Shown here piece after piece: positions 26,231-35,183 of a stretch of DNA of 64,000 nt. Source of the DNA: Streptomyces sp. NBC_00162 (lineage in GTDB: Bacteria > Actinomycetota > Actinomycetes > Streptomycetales > Streptomycetaceae); NCBI RefSeq assembly GCF_024611995.1, contig NZ_CP102509.1:5704001-5768000 (forward strand), written 5' to 3'. The notes beneath the pieces are model-generated. The model did no database searches, had not been told where the DNA came from, and saw nothing but the letters and a program-made list of their open reading frames with translations. Position numbers and translations under genes: made by a program. Every line of letters starts with the position of its first letter. Position 1 is the first letter of the stretch.

Positions 26231-27112
26231 ATGTTCGGACGCCGACGGGGGATGGAGACGGCCGGAAGTTCCAGCCCGCACACATCCGCGACACTGACAC
26301 TGCCACCGAGGGCGGGTCTGCTCAGCTGCCGGGTTCTCGACACCGTCCACCAGCCGGTCAGGCAGGCCACGTTCGAGGTGACCGACCCGATCGGGCGCCG
26401 GATCGTCAGGGGCGAGACCGACCCGTACGGCGGGTTCACGGCGGCCGTGCCGGAGGGCGAGTACCGGCTCTCCGTCACCGCCGAGGGGTACGCGCCGTTC
26501 CACGGGGCGACGCTGGTGGGGGACCCGGCGCAGCCCGGCACCGGGGAGATCATCCTCGACGCGGTGGAGCCGCCGCTGCTGCCGCAGCCCGGCCACTGGG
26601 AGCTCGACCCGACGCACTCGTCGATCGCCTTCACGGCCCGGCACATCGGCTTCGCGCGGATCGGCGGCCGGTTCAACACCTTCGCCGGCGCGGTACGGAT
26701 AGCCGACCGCATGGAGGACTCCTCCATGCACGTGATCATCGATGCGGCGAGCATCGACACCGGGGTGCGGCTGCGCGACGACCACCTGAGGTCCGGCGAC
26801 TTCCTGGACGCCGCCCGGTACCCGACGGTGGAGTTCTACAGCGAACGGTTCATCCACCGCAGCGGCAGCCGCTGGGCCGTCGCGGGCGCCCTGACTCTCC
26901 ACGGGGCCAGCCGCTCCGTCACCCTGGACACCCAGTACCTGGGGCTGGGCACGGGACTGGAGGGCGAGCCGCGCGCCGCCTGCCGGGCCACCACCGAACT
27001 GCACCGCGAGGACTTCACCCTGAACTGGCAGTCGGTGCTGGCGCACGGCATCGCGGCGATCGGTTCGAGCGTGGAAGTGACGCTGGACGTGCAGATCGTC
27101 CACAAGGCCTGA
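26231..27112 (+). CDS. YceI family lipid-binding protein with N-terminal carboxypeptidase-regulatory-like domain
   Basis: 293 aa. Residues about 20-105 resemble a transthyretin-like beta-sandwich (LSCRVLDTVHQPVRQATFEV, DPYGGFTAAVPEGEYRLSVTAEGY). Residues about 115-292 are a YceI lipocalin-like beta barrel with the signature WELDPTHSSIAFTARHIGF and a terminal VEVTLDVQIVHKA. YceI domains bind isoprenoid-type lipids in a hydrophobic tunnel. No signal peptide is visible, so it seems cytosolic. The start ATG follows the comEC 3' region. The fused regulatory-like domain is less common in the family. Confidence 0.85.
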   Translation: MFGRRRGMETAGSSSPHTSATLTLPPRAGLLSCRVLDTVHQPVRQATFEVTDPIGRRIVRGETDPYGGFTAAVPEGEYRLSVTAEGYAPFHGATLVGDPAQPGTGEIILDAVEPPLLPQPGHWELDPTHSSIAFTARHIGFARIGGRFNTFAGAVRIADRMEDSSMHVIIDAASIDTGVRLRDDHLRSGDFLDAARYPTVEFYSERFIHRSGSRWAVAGALTLHGASRSVTLDTQYLGLGTGLEGEPRAACRATTELHREDFTLNWQSVLAHGIAAIGSSVEVTLDVQIVHKA

Positions 27113-27141
27113 GGCGGGCCCTCCTTCTGCGGCCCCTCCTT

Positions 27142-27384
27142 CTACGGGGCCTCCAGCCAGCCCTCGTACTCGGCGGCGAGGGCGTCCAGCGAGGCGGTGT
27201 CGAGCAGCTCCCGCGGGTCCTCGACGACCACCAGCCACTGGGCGTCCTCGGCGTCGTCCTCACCGGCCAGGGCGTCGCGGACCAACTGCGGTTCCTCCGG
27301 GAGGCCGAAGCGGTCGAGGGCCTCCTGCGCCACCTCCTCGGCGGCGTCACGGTCGGGCAGGACGAGTACATGTCGCACGTTCAC
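27142..27384 (-). CDS. Small acidic conserved protein, function unknown
   Basis: About 80 aa from GTG 27384 (VNVRHVLVLPDRDAAEEVAQEA...); an in-frame ATG at 27402 would add six residues. The protein is rich in Asp/Glu, with DALAGEDDAEDAQWLVVVEDP in the middle and a C-terminal AAEYEGWLEAP. It looks like a compact ferredoxin-like or RraB-like fold, but no catalytic motif is visible. It is divergent from holA, which starts 76 bp away. I recall near-identical proteins at this place in other streptomycetes. Confidence 0.75.
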   Translation of the reverse strand: MNVRHVLVLPDRDAAEEVAQEALDRFGLPEEPQLVRDALAGEDDAEDAQWLVVVEDPRELLDTASLDALAAEYEGWLEAP

Positions 27385-27460
27385 GCGACCATTCTCGAGC
27401 ATCGGGTCAGGGGGGCCGCGCCGCCGGGGGCTGTCAGTGCGGCATGGGATGCTGGAGCCG

Positions 27461-28453
27461 ATGGCCACCAGGAAGAACTCCACCGACGATCCGCTTGCCC
27501 CGCTCACCCTCGCGGTGGGGCAGGAGGACCTGCTGCTCGACCGTGCCGTACGGGAGGTGGTGGCGGCCGCCCGCGCCGCCGACGCCGACACGGACGTCCG
27601 CGACCTCGCCTCCGAGCAGCTCCAGCCCGGCACGCTGGCCGAGCTGACGAGCCCTTCGCTCTTCTCCGAGCGCAAGGTCCTGATCGTGCGCAACGCGCAG
27701 GACCTGTCCGCCGACTCGGTCAAGGAGGTGAAGGCGTACCTCGACGCGCCCTACGAGGAGATCATCCTCGTCCTCCTCCACGCGGGCGGCGCCAAGGGCA
27801 AGGGCCTGCTGGACGCGGCGCGCAAGGCGGGCGCCCGGGAGGTCGCCTGCCCGAAGATGACGAAGCCGGCGGACCGGCTGGCCTTCGTACGGGGCGAATT
27901 CCGCACGCTGGGCCGGTCGGCGACCCCGGAGGCGTGCCAGACCCTGGTCGACGCGATCGGCAGCGACCTGCGGGAGCTGGCGAGTGCGGCGGCGCAGCTG
28001 TGCGCGGACGTCGAGGGCACCATCGACGAGGCCGTGGTCGGCCGCTACTACACGGGCCGGGCCGAGGCCTCCAGCTTCACGGTCGCCGACCGGGCGGTCG
28101 AGGGGCGTGCGGCGGAGGCCCTCGAAGCCCTGCGGTGGTCCCTGTCCACCGGGGTGGCGCCGGTCCTGATCACCAGCGCCCTGGCTCAGGCGGTGCGCGC
28201 GATCGGCAAGCTGGCCTCCGCCCCGCGCGGGGCCCGCCCCGGCGACCTCGCCCGGGACCTGGGCATGCCGCCCTGGAAGATCGACCGGGTCCGCCAGCAG
28301 ATGCGCGGCTGGTCGGCCGACGGCGTCGCTGACGCCCTGCGCGCCGTGGCCGCCGCAGACGCCGGGGTCAAGGGCGGCGGCGACGATCCCGAGTACGCTC
28401 TGGAGAAGGCGGTCGTGGCCGTGGCCCGCGCGGCCCGCCCCCAGCGCGGCTAG
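27461..28453 (+). CDS. holA: DNA polymerase III subunit delta (HolA)
   Basis: Clamp-loader delta subunit that opens the beta sliding clamp. 330 aa with the family layout: N-terminal LTLAVGQEDLLLDRAVREVV, middle SLFSERKVLIVRNAQDLS near 67-84, CPKMTKPADRLAFV near 131-144, and C-terminal helices of the collar domain (ALRWSLSTGVAPVLITSALAQAVR). As usual for delta it lacks a Walker A motif. The ATG at 27461 was chosen over an ATG 12 bp upstream because it starts nearer the domain. Convergent with rpsT across a hairpin. Confidence 0.92.
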   Translation: MATRKNSTDDPLAPLTLAVGQEDLLLDRAVREVVAAARAADADTDVRDLASEQLQPGTLAELTSPSLFSERKVLIVRNAQDLSADSVKEVKAYLDAPYEEIILVLLHAGGAKGKGLLDAARKAGAREVACPKMTKPADRLAFVRGEFRTLGRSATPEACQTLVDAIGSDLRELASAAAQLCADVEGTIDEAVVGRYYTGRAEASSFTVADRAVEGRAAEALEALRWSLSTGVAPVLITSALAQAVRAIGKLASAPRGARPGDLARDLGMPPWKIDRVRQQMRGWSADGVADALRAVAAADAGVKGGGDDPEYALEKAVVAVARAARPQRG

Positions 28454-28480
28454 GCCCTGTCCGGACCTGTCCGGGTAGCA

Positions 28481-28528
28481 CGAAGGCCCCGGCCGCACCC
28501 TGGGGAAGGGTGCCGGCCGGGGCCTTCG
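28481..28528. terminator. Bidirectional terminator between holA and rpsT
   Basis: A long inverted repeat, CGAAGGCCCCGGCCG...CGGCCGGGGCCTTCG, with further CACCC/GGGTG pairing inside. It lies between convergent genes and can serve both. Confidence 0.85.
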
Positions 28529-28644
28529 TCGTATTGCCTTTGTGCGCCGTACCCGCGTGGCGAACGCTTCGTGTACGGCGCGGGGTGCCGGTCAGGAGCG
28601 GGAGAGAGGGCCCGCTGGGTCCGTTCCGGCGATCACATCAGAGC

Positions 28645-28911
28645 TCAGCCCTGCAGGGAGGCAACCTTGGTGGCCAGCGCCGACTTCTTGTTGGCGGCGG
28701 CGTTCTTGTGGATGACACCCTTCGAGACAGCCTTGTCGAGCGCACGCGCGGCGGCGCGAGAAGCCACGGTGGCCTTCTCGGCGTCACCGGCGAGGACGGC
28801 CTCGCGGGCCTTGCGGATCGCGGTCTTGAGCGAGGACTTGACGGCCTTGTTGCGCAGGCGCGCCTTCTCGTTCGTCTTGTTCCGCTTGATCTGGGACTTG
28901 ATGTTCGCCAC
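28645..28911 (-). CDS. rpsT: 30S ribosomal protein S20 (RpsT)
   Basis: Binds 16S rRNA and helps assemble the small subunit. 88 aa of mostly basic helix, [20 protein letters not shown] at the N-terminus, with [21 protein letters not shown] in the middle and [18 protein letters not shown] near the end, all typical of S20. The mRNA leader upstream (28912 to about 29000 on the minus strand) is A/T-rich with an AAAAGG element close to the ATG. It diverges from lepA. Confidence 0.97.
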   Translation of the reverse strand: MANIKSQIKRNKTNEKARLRNKAVKSSLKTAIRKAREAVLAGDAEKATVASRAAARALDKAVSKGVIHKNAAANKKSALATKVASLQG

Positions 28912-29109
28912 GAAAGAGCCTTTTCAGGTTCAGAGATTTGATCTTCGGATTGTGCCTCGACAGCTGAGAGGGCATACGAGACACAGCTGCCCAGGCTACC
29001 AGGCACGCTCCTGGCGGCCCAAACCGAGCGCACTGCTCCGTCCATGGGACCATGGGAGGACTCAGACTTCGTTCCGAGTTCCGACTGCGACCGAGAATCA
29101 GGACACTGC

Positions 29110-30975
29110 GTGCCCGCGATCCCCAGCCACGTGCCCGAGCCGAGCCGTACCGACCCGGCGCTGATCCGCAATTTCTGCATCATCGCGCACATCGACCACG
29201 GCAAGTCGACGCTTGCCGACCGGATGCTCCAGCTCACCGGTGTGGTCGACCAGCGGCAGATGCGCGCCCAGTACCTCGACCGCATGGACATCGAGCGTGA
29301 GCGCGGCATCACGATCAAGTCCCAGGCCGTCCGACTGCCGTGGTCGCCGACCGTGGGCGAGGGCCAGGGTAAGACCCACATCCTCAACATGATCGACACC
29401 CCCGGACACGTCGACTTCACGTACGAGGTCTCGCGCTCCCTCGCCGCGTGCGAGGGCACGGTCCTCCTGGTGGACGCCGCCCAGGGCATCGAGGCACAGA
29501 CCCTCGCCAACCTGTACCTGGCGATGGAGAAGGACCTCGCGATCGTCCCGGTCCTGAACAAGATCGACCTGCCGGCCGCCCAGCCGGAGAAGTTCGCCGA
29601 GGAGCTCGCGAACCTGGTCGGCTGCCAGCCCGAGGACGTGCTGCGCGTCTCGGCGAAGACCGGTCTCGGCGTCGACGCGCTGCTCGACAAGATCGTCGCC
29701 ACGGTTCCGGCCCCGGTCGGTCCCAAGGACGCCCCGGCCCGCGCGATGATCTTCGACTCGGTCTACGACTCGTACCGCGGCGTGGTCACCTACGTCCGTG
29801 TCGTCGACGGCCAGCTCAACAAGCGCGAGCGCATCCGGATGATGTCCACCGGCGCCACGCACGAGCTGCTGGAGATCGGCGTCTCCTCCCCGGAGATGAC
29901 CCCGGCCGACGGCATCGGCGTCGGCGAGGTGGGCTACATCATCACCGGCGTGAAGGACGTCCGTCAGTCCAAGGTCGGTGACACCATCACCAGCCTGCAC
30001 AACGGCGCCACCGAGGCGCTCGGCGGCTACAAGGACCCGCGGCCGATGGTCTTCTCGGGCCTGTACCCGCTCGACGGATCGGACTACCCCGACCTGCGCG
30101 AGGCCCTCGACAAGCTGCAGCTCAACGACGCCGCGCTCGTATACGAGCCGGAGACCTCGGCGGCGCTCGGCTTCGGCTTCCGCGTCGGCTTCCTCGGCCT
30201 GCTCCACCTGGACGTGGTCCGCGAGCGCCTGGAGCGCGAGTTCGGCCTCGACCTGATCGCCACCGCGCCGAACGTGGTCTACCGCGTCGTCATGGAGGAC
30301 GGCAAGGAAGTCTCCGTCACCAACCCGAGCGAGTTCCCCGAGGGCAAGATCTCGGACGTGTTCGAGCCGGTCGTCCGGGCAACCCTGCTCGCGCCCTCCG
30401 AGTTCATCGGCGCGATCATGGAGCTCTGTCAGCAGCGCCGCGGCACCCTCCTCGGGATGGACTACCTCTCCGAGGACCGGGTCGAGATCCGCTACACGCT
30501 CCCGCTCGCGGAGATCGTCTTCGACTTCTTCGACCAGCTGAAGTCCAAGACCCGTGGCTACGCCTCCCTCGACTACGAGCCCACCGGCGAGCAGTCCGGC
30601 AGCCTGGTCAAGGTCGACATCCTGCTGCACGGCGACAAGGTCGACGCCTTCTCTGCCGTCTGCCACAAGGACGCCGCCTACGCCTACGGCGTGCGCCTGG
30701 TCGCCAAGCTGCGCGAGCTCATCCCGCGGCAGGCCTTCGAGATCCCGATCCAGGCGGCCGTCGGCTCCCGTGTGATCGCCCGCGAGACCATCCGCGCCAT
30801 CCGCAAGGACGTCCTCGCCAAGTGCTACGGCGGTGACATCTCCCGTAAGCGGAAGCTGCTGGAGAAGCAGAAGGAAGGCAAGAAGCGCATGAAGATGGTC
30901 GGTTCCGTGGAGGTCCCGCAGGAGGCCTTCATCGCCGTCCTCTCCAGCGACGAGTCCGGCGGCAAGAAGAAGTAG
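29110..30975 (+). CDS. lepA: Elongation factor 4 (LepA), ribosome back-translocating GTPase
   Basis: Translational GTPase, 621 aa from GTG 29110. G1 AHIDHGKST is near residues 24-32, switch region ERGITIKSQ near 62-70, G3 DTPGHVDF near 96-103, G4 NKIDLP near 151-156. The EF-G-like domains follow, and the LepA-specific C-terminal domain ([21 protein letters not shown]) ends the protein. The frame is open to 29044, but homologues start at the VPAIPS... position. It diverges from rpsT, the usual actinobacterial order. Confidence 0.96.
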   Translation: MPAIPSHVPEPSRTDPALIRNFCIIAHIDHGKSTLADRMLQLTGVVDQRQMRAQYLDRMDIERERGITIKSQAVRLPWSPTVGEGQGKTHILNMIDTPGHVDFTYEVSRSLAACEGTVLLVDAAQGIEAQTLANLYLAMEKDLAIVPVLNKIDLPAAQPEKFAEELANLVGCQPEDVLRVSAKTGLGVDALLDKIVATVPAPVGPKDAPARAMIFDSVYDSYRGVVTYVRVVDGQLNKRERIRMMSTGATHELLEIGVSSPEMTPADGIGVGEVGYIITGVKDVRQSKVGDTITSLHNGATEALGGYKDPRPMVFSGLYPLDGSDYPDLREALDKLQLNDAALVYEPETSAALGFGFRVGFLGLLHLDVVRERLEREFGLDLIATAPNVVYRVVMEDGKEVSVTNPSEFPEGKISDVFEPVVRATLLAPSEFIGAIMELCQQRRGTLLGMDYLSEDRVEIRYTLPLAEIVFDFFDQLKSKTRGYASLDYEPTGEQSGSLVKVDILLHGDKVDAFSAVCHKDAAYAYGVRLVAKLRELIPRQAFEIPIQAAVGSRVIARETIRAIRKDVLAKCYGGDISRKRKLLEKQKEGKKRMKMVGSVEVPQEAFIAVLSSDESGGKKK

Positions 30976-31000
30976 CGCCGCCCGCGACCGCTGCGGAAGC

Positions 31001-31036
31001 AGGCCCTCACGCTCTGGCGTGGGGGCCTCTTTCGTT
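31001..31036 (+). terminator. Terminator after lepA
   Basis: A 12-bp stem with one G-U pair (31001-31012 with 31017-31028) and a 4-nt loop, followed by CTTTCGTT. Located 25 bp past the lepA stop. Confidence 0.8.
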
Positions 31037-31102
31037 ATGAACCGGCCGCTTGCGGGCCCTTACGCAGGCGGCGGACGGCCTTTAGTCTGATCACTGCTCG
31101 AT

Positions 31103-31120
31103 GGTTACTCGCCAGTCACC
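31103..31120. promoter_or_regulatory. Imperfect palindrome upstream of the acyl-CoA synthetase gene
   Basis: GGTTACT-CGCC-AGTCACC: 7-bp arms with one mismatch, spaced by 4, about 95 bp before the GTG start. Its size and symmetry suit a TetR-type operator, but the regulator is unknown. Confidence 0.4.
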
Positions 31121-31213
31121 TGCTGGCTATGTCTCAAACCCCGCCAGTCCCGAAGCGCCCGCCCAAGCGCCCCACGCCCACGCACTGCCGCGTGGTCCGG
31201 TCCGGAGGATGTC

Positions 31214-33103
31214 GTGAGCGACACACAGACCTTGATCGAGAACCGCCCGCCCACCGTGGCGGCCCTCTTCCTTGAGCGCGTGGCCGCCACGCCTCATGCG
31301 GAGGCGTACCGGTACCCGGTGCCCGCGGCCGACGGCCAGGGCCCCGACGACTGGAAGTCGCTCAGCTGGGGCCAGGCGGCCGAGCGGGTCTTCGCCATCG
31401 CCGCCGGGCTGGCCGACCTCGGCCTGGGGCCGGAGGAGCGGGTCGCGCTCGCCTCCAACACCCGGGTCGAGTGGATCCTCGCCGACCTCGGCGTGATGTG
31501 CGCCGGCGGCGCGGTCACCACGATCTACCCCAGCACGAACGCCGAGGAGTCGGCGTTCATCCTCGCGGACTCCGAGAGCCGGGTGCTCATCGCCGAGGAC
31601 GGCAAGCAGCTGGCCAAGGCGCGCGAGCGCCGTGCCGACCTGCCGAAACTCGCCCACGTGGTGGTCATGGAGGCCGCGGACGCGGTCGCCGCCGAGGGCG
31701 ACCCCGAGGGCTGGGTGCTCTCGCTCGCCGATCTGGAGGCGCGCGGCAAGGAGTACCTGGCCAAGCACCCCGAGGCGGTCAAGGAGCGGATCGGGGCCAT
31801 CACCGCCGATCAGCTCGCCACCCTCATCTACACCTCCGGCACCACCGGCCGCCCCAAGGGCGTCCGGCTGCCGCACGACAACTGGTCGTACATGGCCAAG
31901 GCCACCGTCGCCACCGGCATGATCCACTCGGACGACGTCCAGTACCTGTGGCTGCCGCTGGCCCACGTCTTCGGCAAGGTGCTGACCTCCGGCCAGATCG
32001 AGGTCGGGCACGTGACCGCCGTCGACGGCCGGATCGACAAGATCATCGAGAACCTGCCGATCGTGCAGCCGACGTACATGGCGGCCGTTCCGCGCATCTT
32101 CGAGAAGGTCTACAACGGCGTGGCCGCCAAGGCCCGGGCCGGCGGCGGAGCCAAGTACAAGATCTTCCAGTGGTCGGTCGGCGTCGCCCGCGAGTACGCC
32201 AAGGTCACCCAGGACAACTTCCGGCGCACCGGCCAGGCGACCGCCCCGTTCGGCCTCGCCACCAAGCACAAGATCGCCGACGCGCTCGTCTACTCCAAGC
32301 TCCGCGAGGCCTTCGGCGGCAAGCTGCGCGCCGCCGTCTCAGGCGCCTCCGCCCTGGCGCCCGACATCGGCTACTTCTTCTCCGGCGCCGGCATCCACAT
32401 CCTCGAGGGCTACGGCCTCACCGAGTCGAGCGCGGCCTCCTTCGTCAACCCGGGCGAGGCCTACCGCACCGGCACCGTCGGCAAGCCGCTCCCCGGCACC
32501 GAGGTCCGCATCGCCGAGGACGGCGAGGTGCTGCTGCGCGGTCCCGGCATCATGCAGGGCTACCACGGGCAGCCGGAGAAGACCGCCGAGGTGCTGGAGT
32601 CCGACGGCTGGCTGCACACGGGAGACATCGGCGAGCTGTCGCCCGACGGCTACCTGCGCATCACGGACCGCAAGAAGGACCTGATCAAGACCTCGAACGG
32701 CAAGTACGTCGCCCCGGCCGAGATCGAGGGCCGGTTCAAGGCGATCTGCCCGTACGTGTCGACCATCGTCGTGCACGGCGCCGACCGGAACTTCTGCACC
32801 GCCCTGATCGCGCTCGACGAGCCGTCCATCCTCACGTGGGCGGCCGAGAACGGGCTGGAGGGCAAGACGTACGCGCAGGTGCTGGCCGCGCCGGAGACCG
32901 CCCGGCTGATCGAGACGTACGTCCAGACCCTGAACGAGGGCCTGCAGAAGTGGCAGACGGTCAAGAAGTTCCGGCTGCTGCCGCGCGACCTGGACGTCGA
33001 GCACGGTGATCTGACGCCCAGCCTCAAGCTGAAGCGCCCGGTCGTCGAGCGTGAGTTCAAGCACCTGATCGACGAGATGTACGAGGGCGCGCGCGAGGCG
33101 TAG
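31214..33103 (+). CDS. Long-chain fatty-acid-CoA ligase (FadD-type AMP-forming)
   Basis: Activates long-chain fatty acids to acyl-CoA through an acyl-AMP. 629 aa of the ANL superfamily: P-loop LIYTSGTTGRPKGVRLP near 207-223, AVSGASALAPDIGYFF near 375-390, A5 motif EGYGLTESSA near 398-407, the hinge DGWLHTGDIG near 465-474 and the C-terminal KTSNGKYVAPAEIE region with the catalytic Lys. The GTG start has GGAGGA upstream. The stop lies in a short 12-bp tandem repeat. Fatty-acid catabolism or lipid remodelling is the expected role; substrate length cannot be read. Confidence 0.92.
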   Translation: MSDTQTLIENRPPTVAALFLERVAATPHAEAYRYPVPAADGQGPDDWKSLSWGQAAERVFAIAAGLADLGLGPEERVALASNTRVEWILADLGVMCAGGAVTTIYPSTNAEESAFILADSESRVLIAEDGKQLAKARERRADLPKLAHVVVMEAADAVAAEGDPEGWVLSLADLEARGKEYLAKHPEAVKERIGAITADQLATLIYTSGTTGRPKGVRLPHDNWSYMAKATVATGMIHSDDVQYLWLPLAHVFGKVLTSGQIEVGHVTAVDGRIDKIIENLPIVQPTYMAAVPRIFEKVYNGVAAKARAGGGAKYKIFQWSVGVAREYAKVTQDNFRRTGQATAPFGLATKHKIADALVYSKLREAFGGKLRAAVSGASALAPDIGYFFSGAGIHILEGYGLTESSAASFVNPGEAYRTGTVGKPLPGTEVRIAEDGEVLLRGPGIMQGYHGQPEKTAEVLESDGWLHTGDIGELSPDGYLRITDRKKDLIKTSNGKYVAPAEIEGRFKAICPYVSTIVVHGADRNFCTALIALDEPSILTWAAENGLEGKTYAQVLAAPETARLIETYVQTLNEGLQKWQTVKKFRLLPRDLDVEHGDLTPSLKLKRPVVEREFKHLIDEMYEGAREA

Positions 33104-33127
33104 CCCGAGGCGTAGCCCGAGGCGTGA
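33094..33127 (+). repeat. 12-bp tandem repeat across the fadD stop codon
   Basis: The unit CGAGGCGTAGCC is repeated about 2.7 times. The in-frame reading gives TAG, TAG, TGA, so the gene has three successive stops. Confidence 0.75.
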
Positions 33128-33160
33128 AACGACCATGGGGCAGTGCGGGACAATGGGTCC

Positions 33161-34393
33161 ATGCCTTCCGCACTGCCCGACGGTGAACCCATGCCCGAAG
33201 ACGGCTCGCTGCCGTCGCACGCCCTGGCGGGCGCGGGAGACCGGCCGCTCGGCTTCTACCTGCACGTCCCGTACTGCGCCACGCGGTGCGGGTACTGCGA
33301 CTTCAACACCTACACGGCCACCGAGCTGCGGGGTACCGGTGGTGTGCTCGCCTCGCGGGAGAACTACGCCGACACCCTGATCGACGAGGTGCGCCTGGCC
33401 CGGAAGGTGCTCGGGGACGACCCGAGGGCCGTACGGACGGTGTTCGTGGGCGGCGGTACTCCGACGCTGCTGCCCGCCGGGGACCTCGTACGGATGCTCG
33501 CGGCGATCCGGGACGAGTTCGGCCTGGCCGAGGACGCGGAGATCACCACCGAGGCCAATCCGGAGTCCGTGAACCCGGAGTACCTGGCCGAGCTGCGGGC
33601 CGGCGGCTTCAACCGGATCTCCTTCGGCATGCAGAGCGCCAAGCAGCACGTCCTTAAGGTGCTGGACCGCACGCACACCCCCGGCCGCCCGGAGGCCTGC
33701 GTCGCGGAGGCGCGGGCGGCGGGCTTCGAGCACGTCAACCTGGACCTGATCTACGGGACGCCCGGGGAATCGGACGAGGACTGGCGGGCGTCGCTCTCCG
33801 CCGCGCTCGGCGCCGGCCCCGACCACATCTCGGCGTACGCGCTGATCGTGGAGGAGGGCACGCAGCTGGCGCGGCGCATCCGCCGGGGCGAGGTCCCGAT
33901 GACGGACGACGACGTGCACGCCGACCGCTACCTGATCGCCGACGCGGTCATGGCGGAGGCCGGGTACTCCTGGTACGAGGTGTCGAACTGGGCCACCTCG
34001 CAGGCCGGGCGCTGCCTGCACAACGAGCTGTACTGGCGCGGCGCCGACTGGTGGGGCGCGGGGCCGGGCGCGCACTCGCACGTGGGCGGGGTGCGGTGGT
34101 GGAACGTCAAGCACCCCGGAGCGTACGCCGCCGCACTTGCGGAGGGGCGCTCTCCCGGGGCCGGGCGCGAGCTCCTCTCCGAGGAGGACCGGCGGGTGGA
34201 GCGGATCCTGCTGGAGCTGCGGCTGGTGGACGGGGTCCCGCTGTCCCTGCTGGCGCCTGCCGGGCTGGCGGCGTCCCGCCGCGCCCTGGCCGACGGACTG
34301 CTGGAGGCGGGGCCGTACGAGGCAGGGCGGGCCGTGCTGACCCTGCGCGGGCGGTTGCTCGCCGACGCCGTGGTCCGGGACCTGGTGGACTAG
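33161..34393 (+). CDS. hemW: Radical SAM heme chaperone HemW
   Basis: Radical SAM protein that binds heme and delivers it to respiratory enzymes; formerly called oxygen-independent coproporphyrinogen oxidase-like. The cluster motif is in YLHVPYCATRCGYCDFNTY (CX3CX2C) near residues 31-49, VGGGTPTLL near 100-108, GMQSA, and the HemW-specific HNELYWRGADWWGAGPGAHS near 288-307. The 410-aa length fits. GACAAT ends 6 nt before the ATG with no ribosome site, so it is probably leaderless; the same -10-to-start layout precedes recO. Confidence 0.93.
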   Translation: MPSALPDGEPMPEDGSLPSHALAGAGDRPLGFYLHVPYCATRCGYCDFNTYTATELRGTGGVLASRENYADTLIDEVRLARKVLGDDPRAVRTVFVGGGTPTLLPAGDLVRMLAAIRDEFGLAEDAEITTEANPESVNPEYLAELRAGGFNRISFGMQSAKQHVLKVLDRTHTPGRPEACVAEARAAGFEHVNLDLIYGTPGESDEDWRASLSAALGAGPDHISAYALIVEEGTQLARRIRRGEVPMTDDDVHADRYLIADAVMAEAGYSWYEVSNWATSQAGRCLHNELYWRGADWWGAGPGAHSHVGGVRWWNVKHPGAYAAALAEGRSPGAGRELLSEEDRRVERILLELRLVDGVPLSLLAPAGLAASRRALADGLLEAGPYEAGRAVLTLRGRLLADAVVRDLVD

Positions 34394-34544
34394 GCCCCGT
34401 CCGGCCTGGGTCCTGTCCGACCTGGGATCCTCCCGGGCAGCGAGCCGCAACGAACCGACCTAATATGGCCGATAAGGCTAAATAACGTACGTCCGGCGGC
34501 TTCGAGGTGCCCCTACAGGCCGTTCGGCCGGCCCGGGAGGCGTG

Positions 34545-35156
34545 ATGACCGTACCCTCCGACGCGTCACCGATGCACACGCAAAGTGACCCCGAGGACGT
34601 CCTCAAGCAGGTCGGAGGCTCGTGGCACTGGGCTCTCGGCTTCGCCCTCGCGACCCTGATACCAGGCATCCTGGTGCTCGTCTGGCCCGACGAGACACTG
34701 CACATCCTGGCCGTGATCATCGGCCTGCAGCTCCTGGTGGCGGGTGGCTTCCGTTTCGTGACGGCCTTCTCGCACACCGACGGGGGCGGCAGCCGGCTGG
34801 CGGCCGTCCTGATCGCCCTGCTGGCGTTCCTGGCCGGCGTCTTGGTGCTGCGGCATCCGATGCAGACGATCGGCGCGCTGTCCCTGGTCGTCGGCGTGTT
34901 CTGGCTGATGACCGGAGTGCTCACCGCGTACGTCGCGATCGCCGACCGCGCGCTCCCGCACCGTGGCCTGACCTTCGGCCTGGGCGCCCTCGGCGCCGTC
35001 GCCGGAATCGTCGTCCTCTGCTTCCCGGTGGACTCCGCGGTCGCCCTGACGCGGCTGCTGGGACTGTGGCTCGTCCTGCTCGGCGTGTTCGAAGTGGTGA
35101 TGGCCTTCGCACTGCGCTCCGCCGACCGCCGGGTCACCCGCACGCCTCCGGGGTGA
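34545..35156 (+). CDS. DUF308/HdeD-family membrane protein
   Basis: About 203 aa with six hydrophobic helices in three pairs, each pair resembling an HdeD repeat (LGFALATLIPGILVLVWPDETLHILAVIIG, AALLAFLAGVLVLRHPMQTIGALS, GLGALGAVAGIVVLCFPVDSA). E. coli HdeD is linked to acid resistance, but actinobacterial members have no settled role. GGGAGG (34535-34540) favours the ATG at 34545 over the adjacent in-frame GTG at 34542. It has its own promoter region and faces the convergent DUF3097 gene. Confidence 0.85.
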   Translation: MTVPSDASPMHTQSDPEDVLKQVGGSWHWALGFALATLIPGILVLVWPDETLHILAVIIGLQLLVAGGFRFVTAFSHTDGGGSRLAAVLIALLAFLAGVLVLRHPMQTIGALSLVVGVFWLMTGVLTAYVAIADRALPHRGLTFGLGALGAVAGIVVLCFPVDSAVALTRLLGLWLVLLGVFEVVMAFALRSADRRVTRTPPG

Positions 35157-35183
35157 GCGCCGGGCCGGGCGGTCGCCCCCGGG

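Noticed and set aside
23671..26760. 1029-aa open frame on - opposite comEC and YceI genes
   Set aside because: Composition is that of a GC-rich shadow frame (Gln/Gly/Arg/Pro-rich), and comEC motifs are on the + strand.
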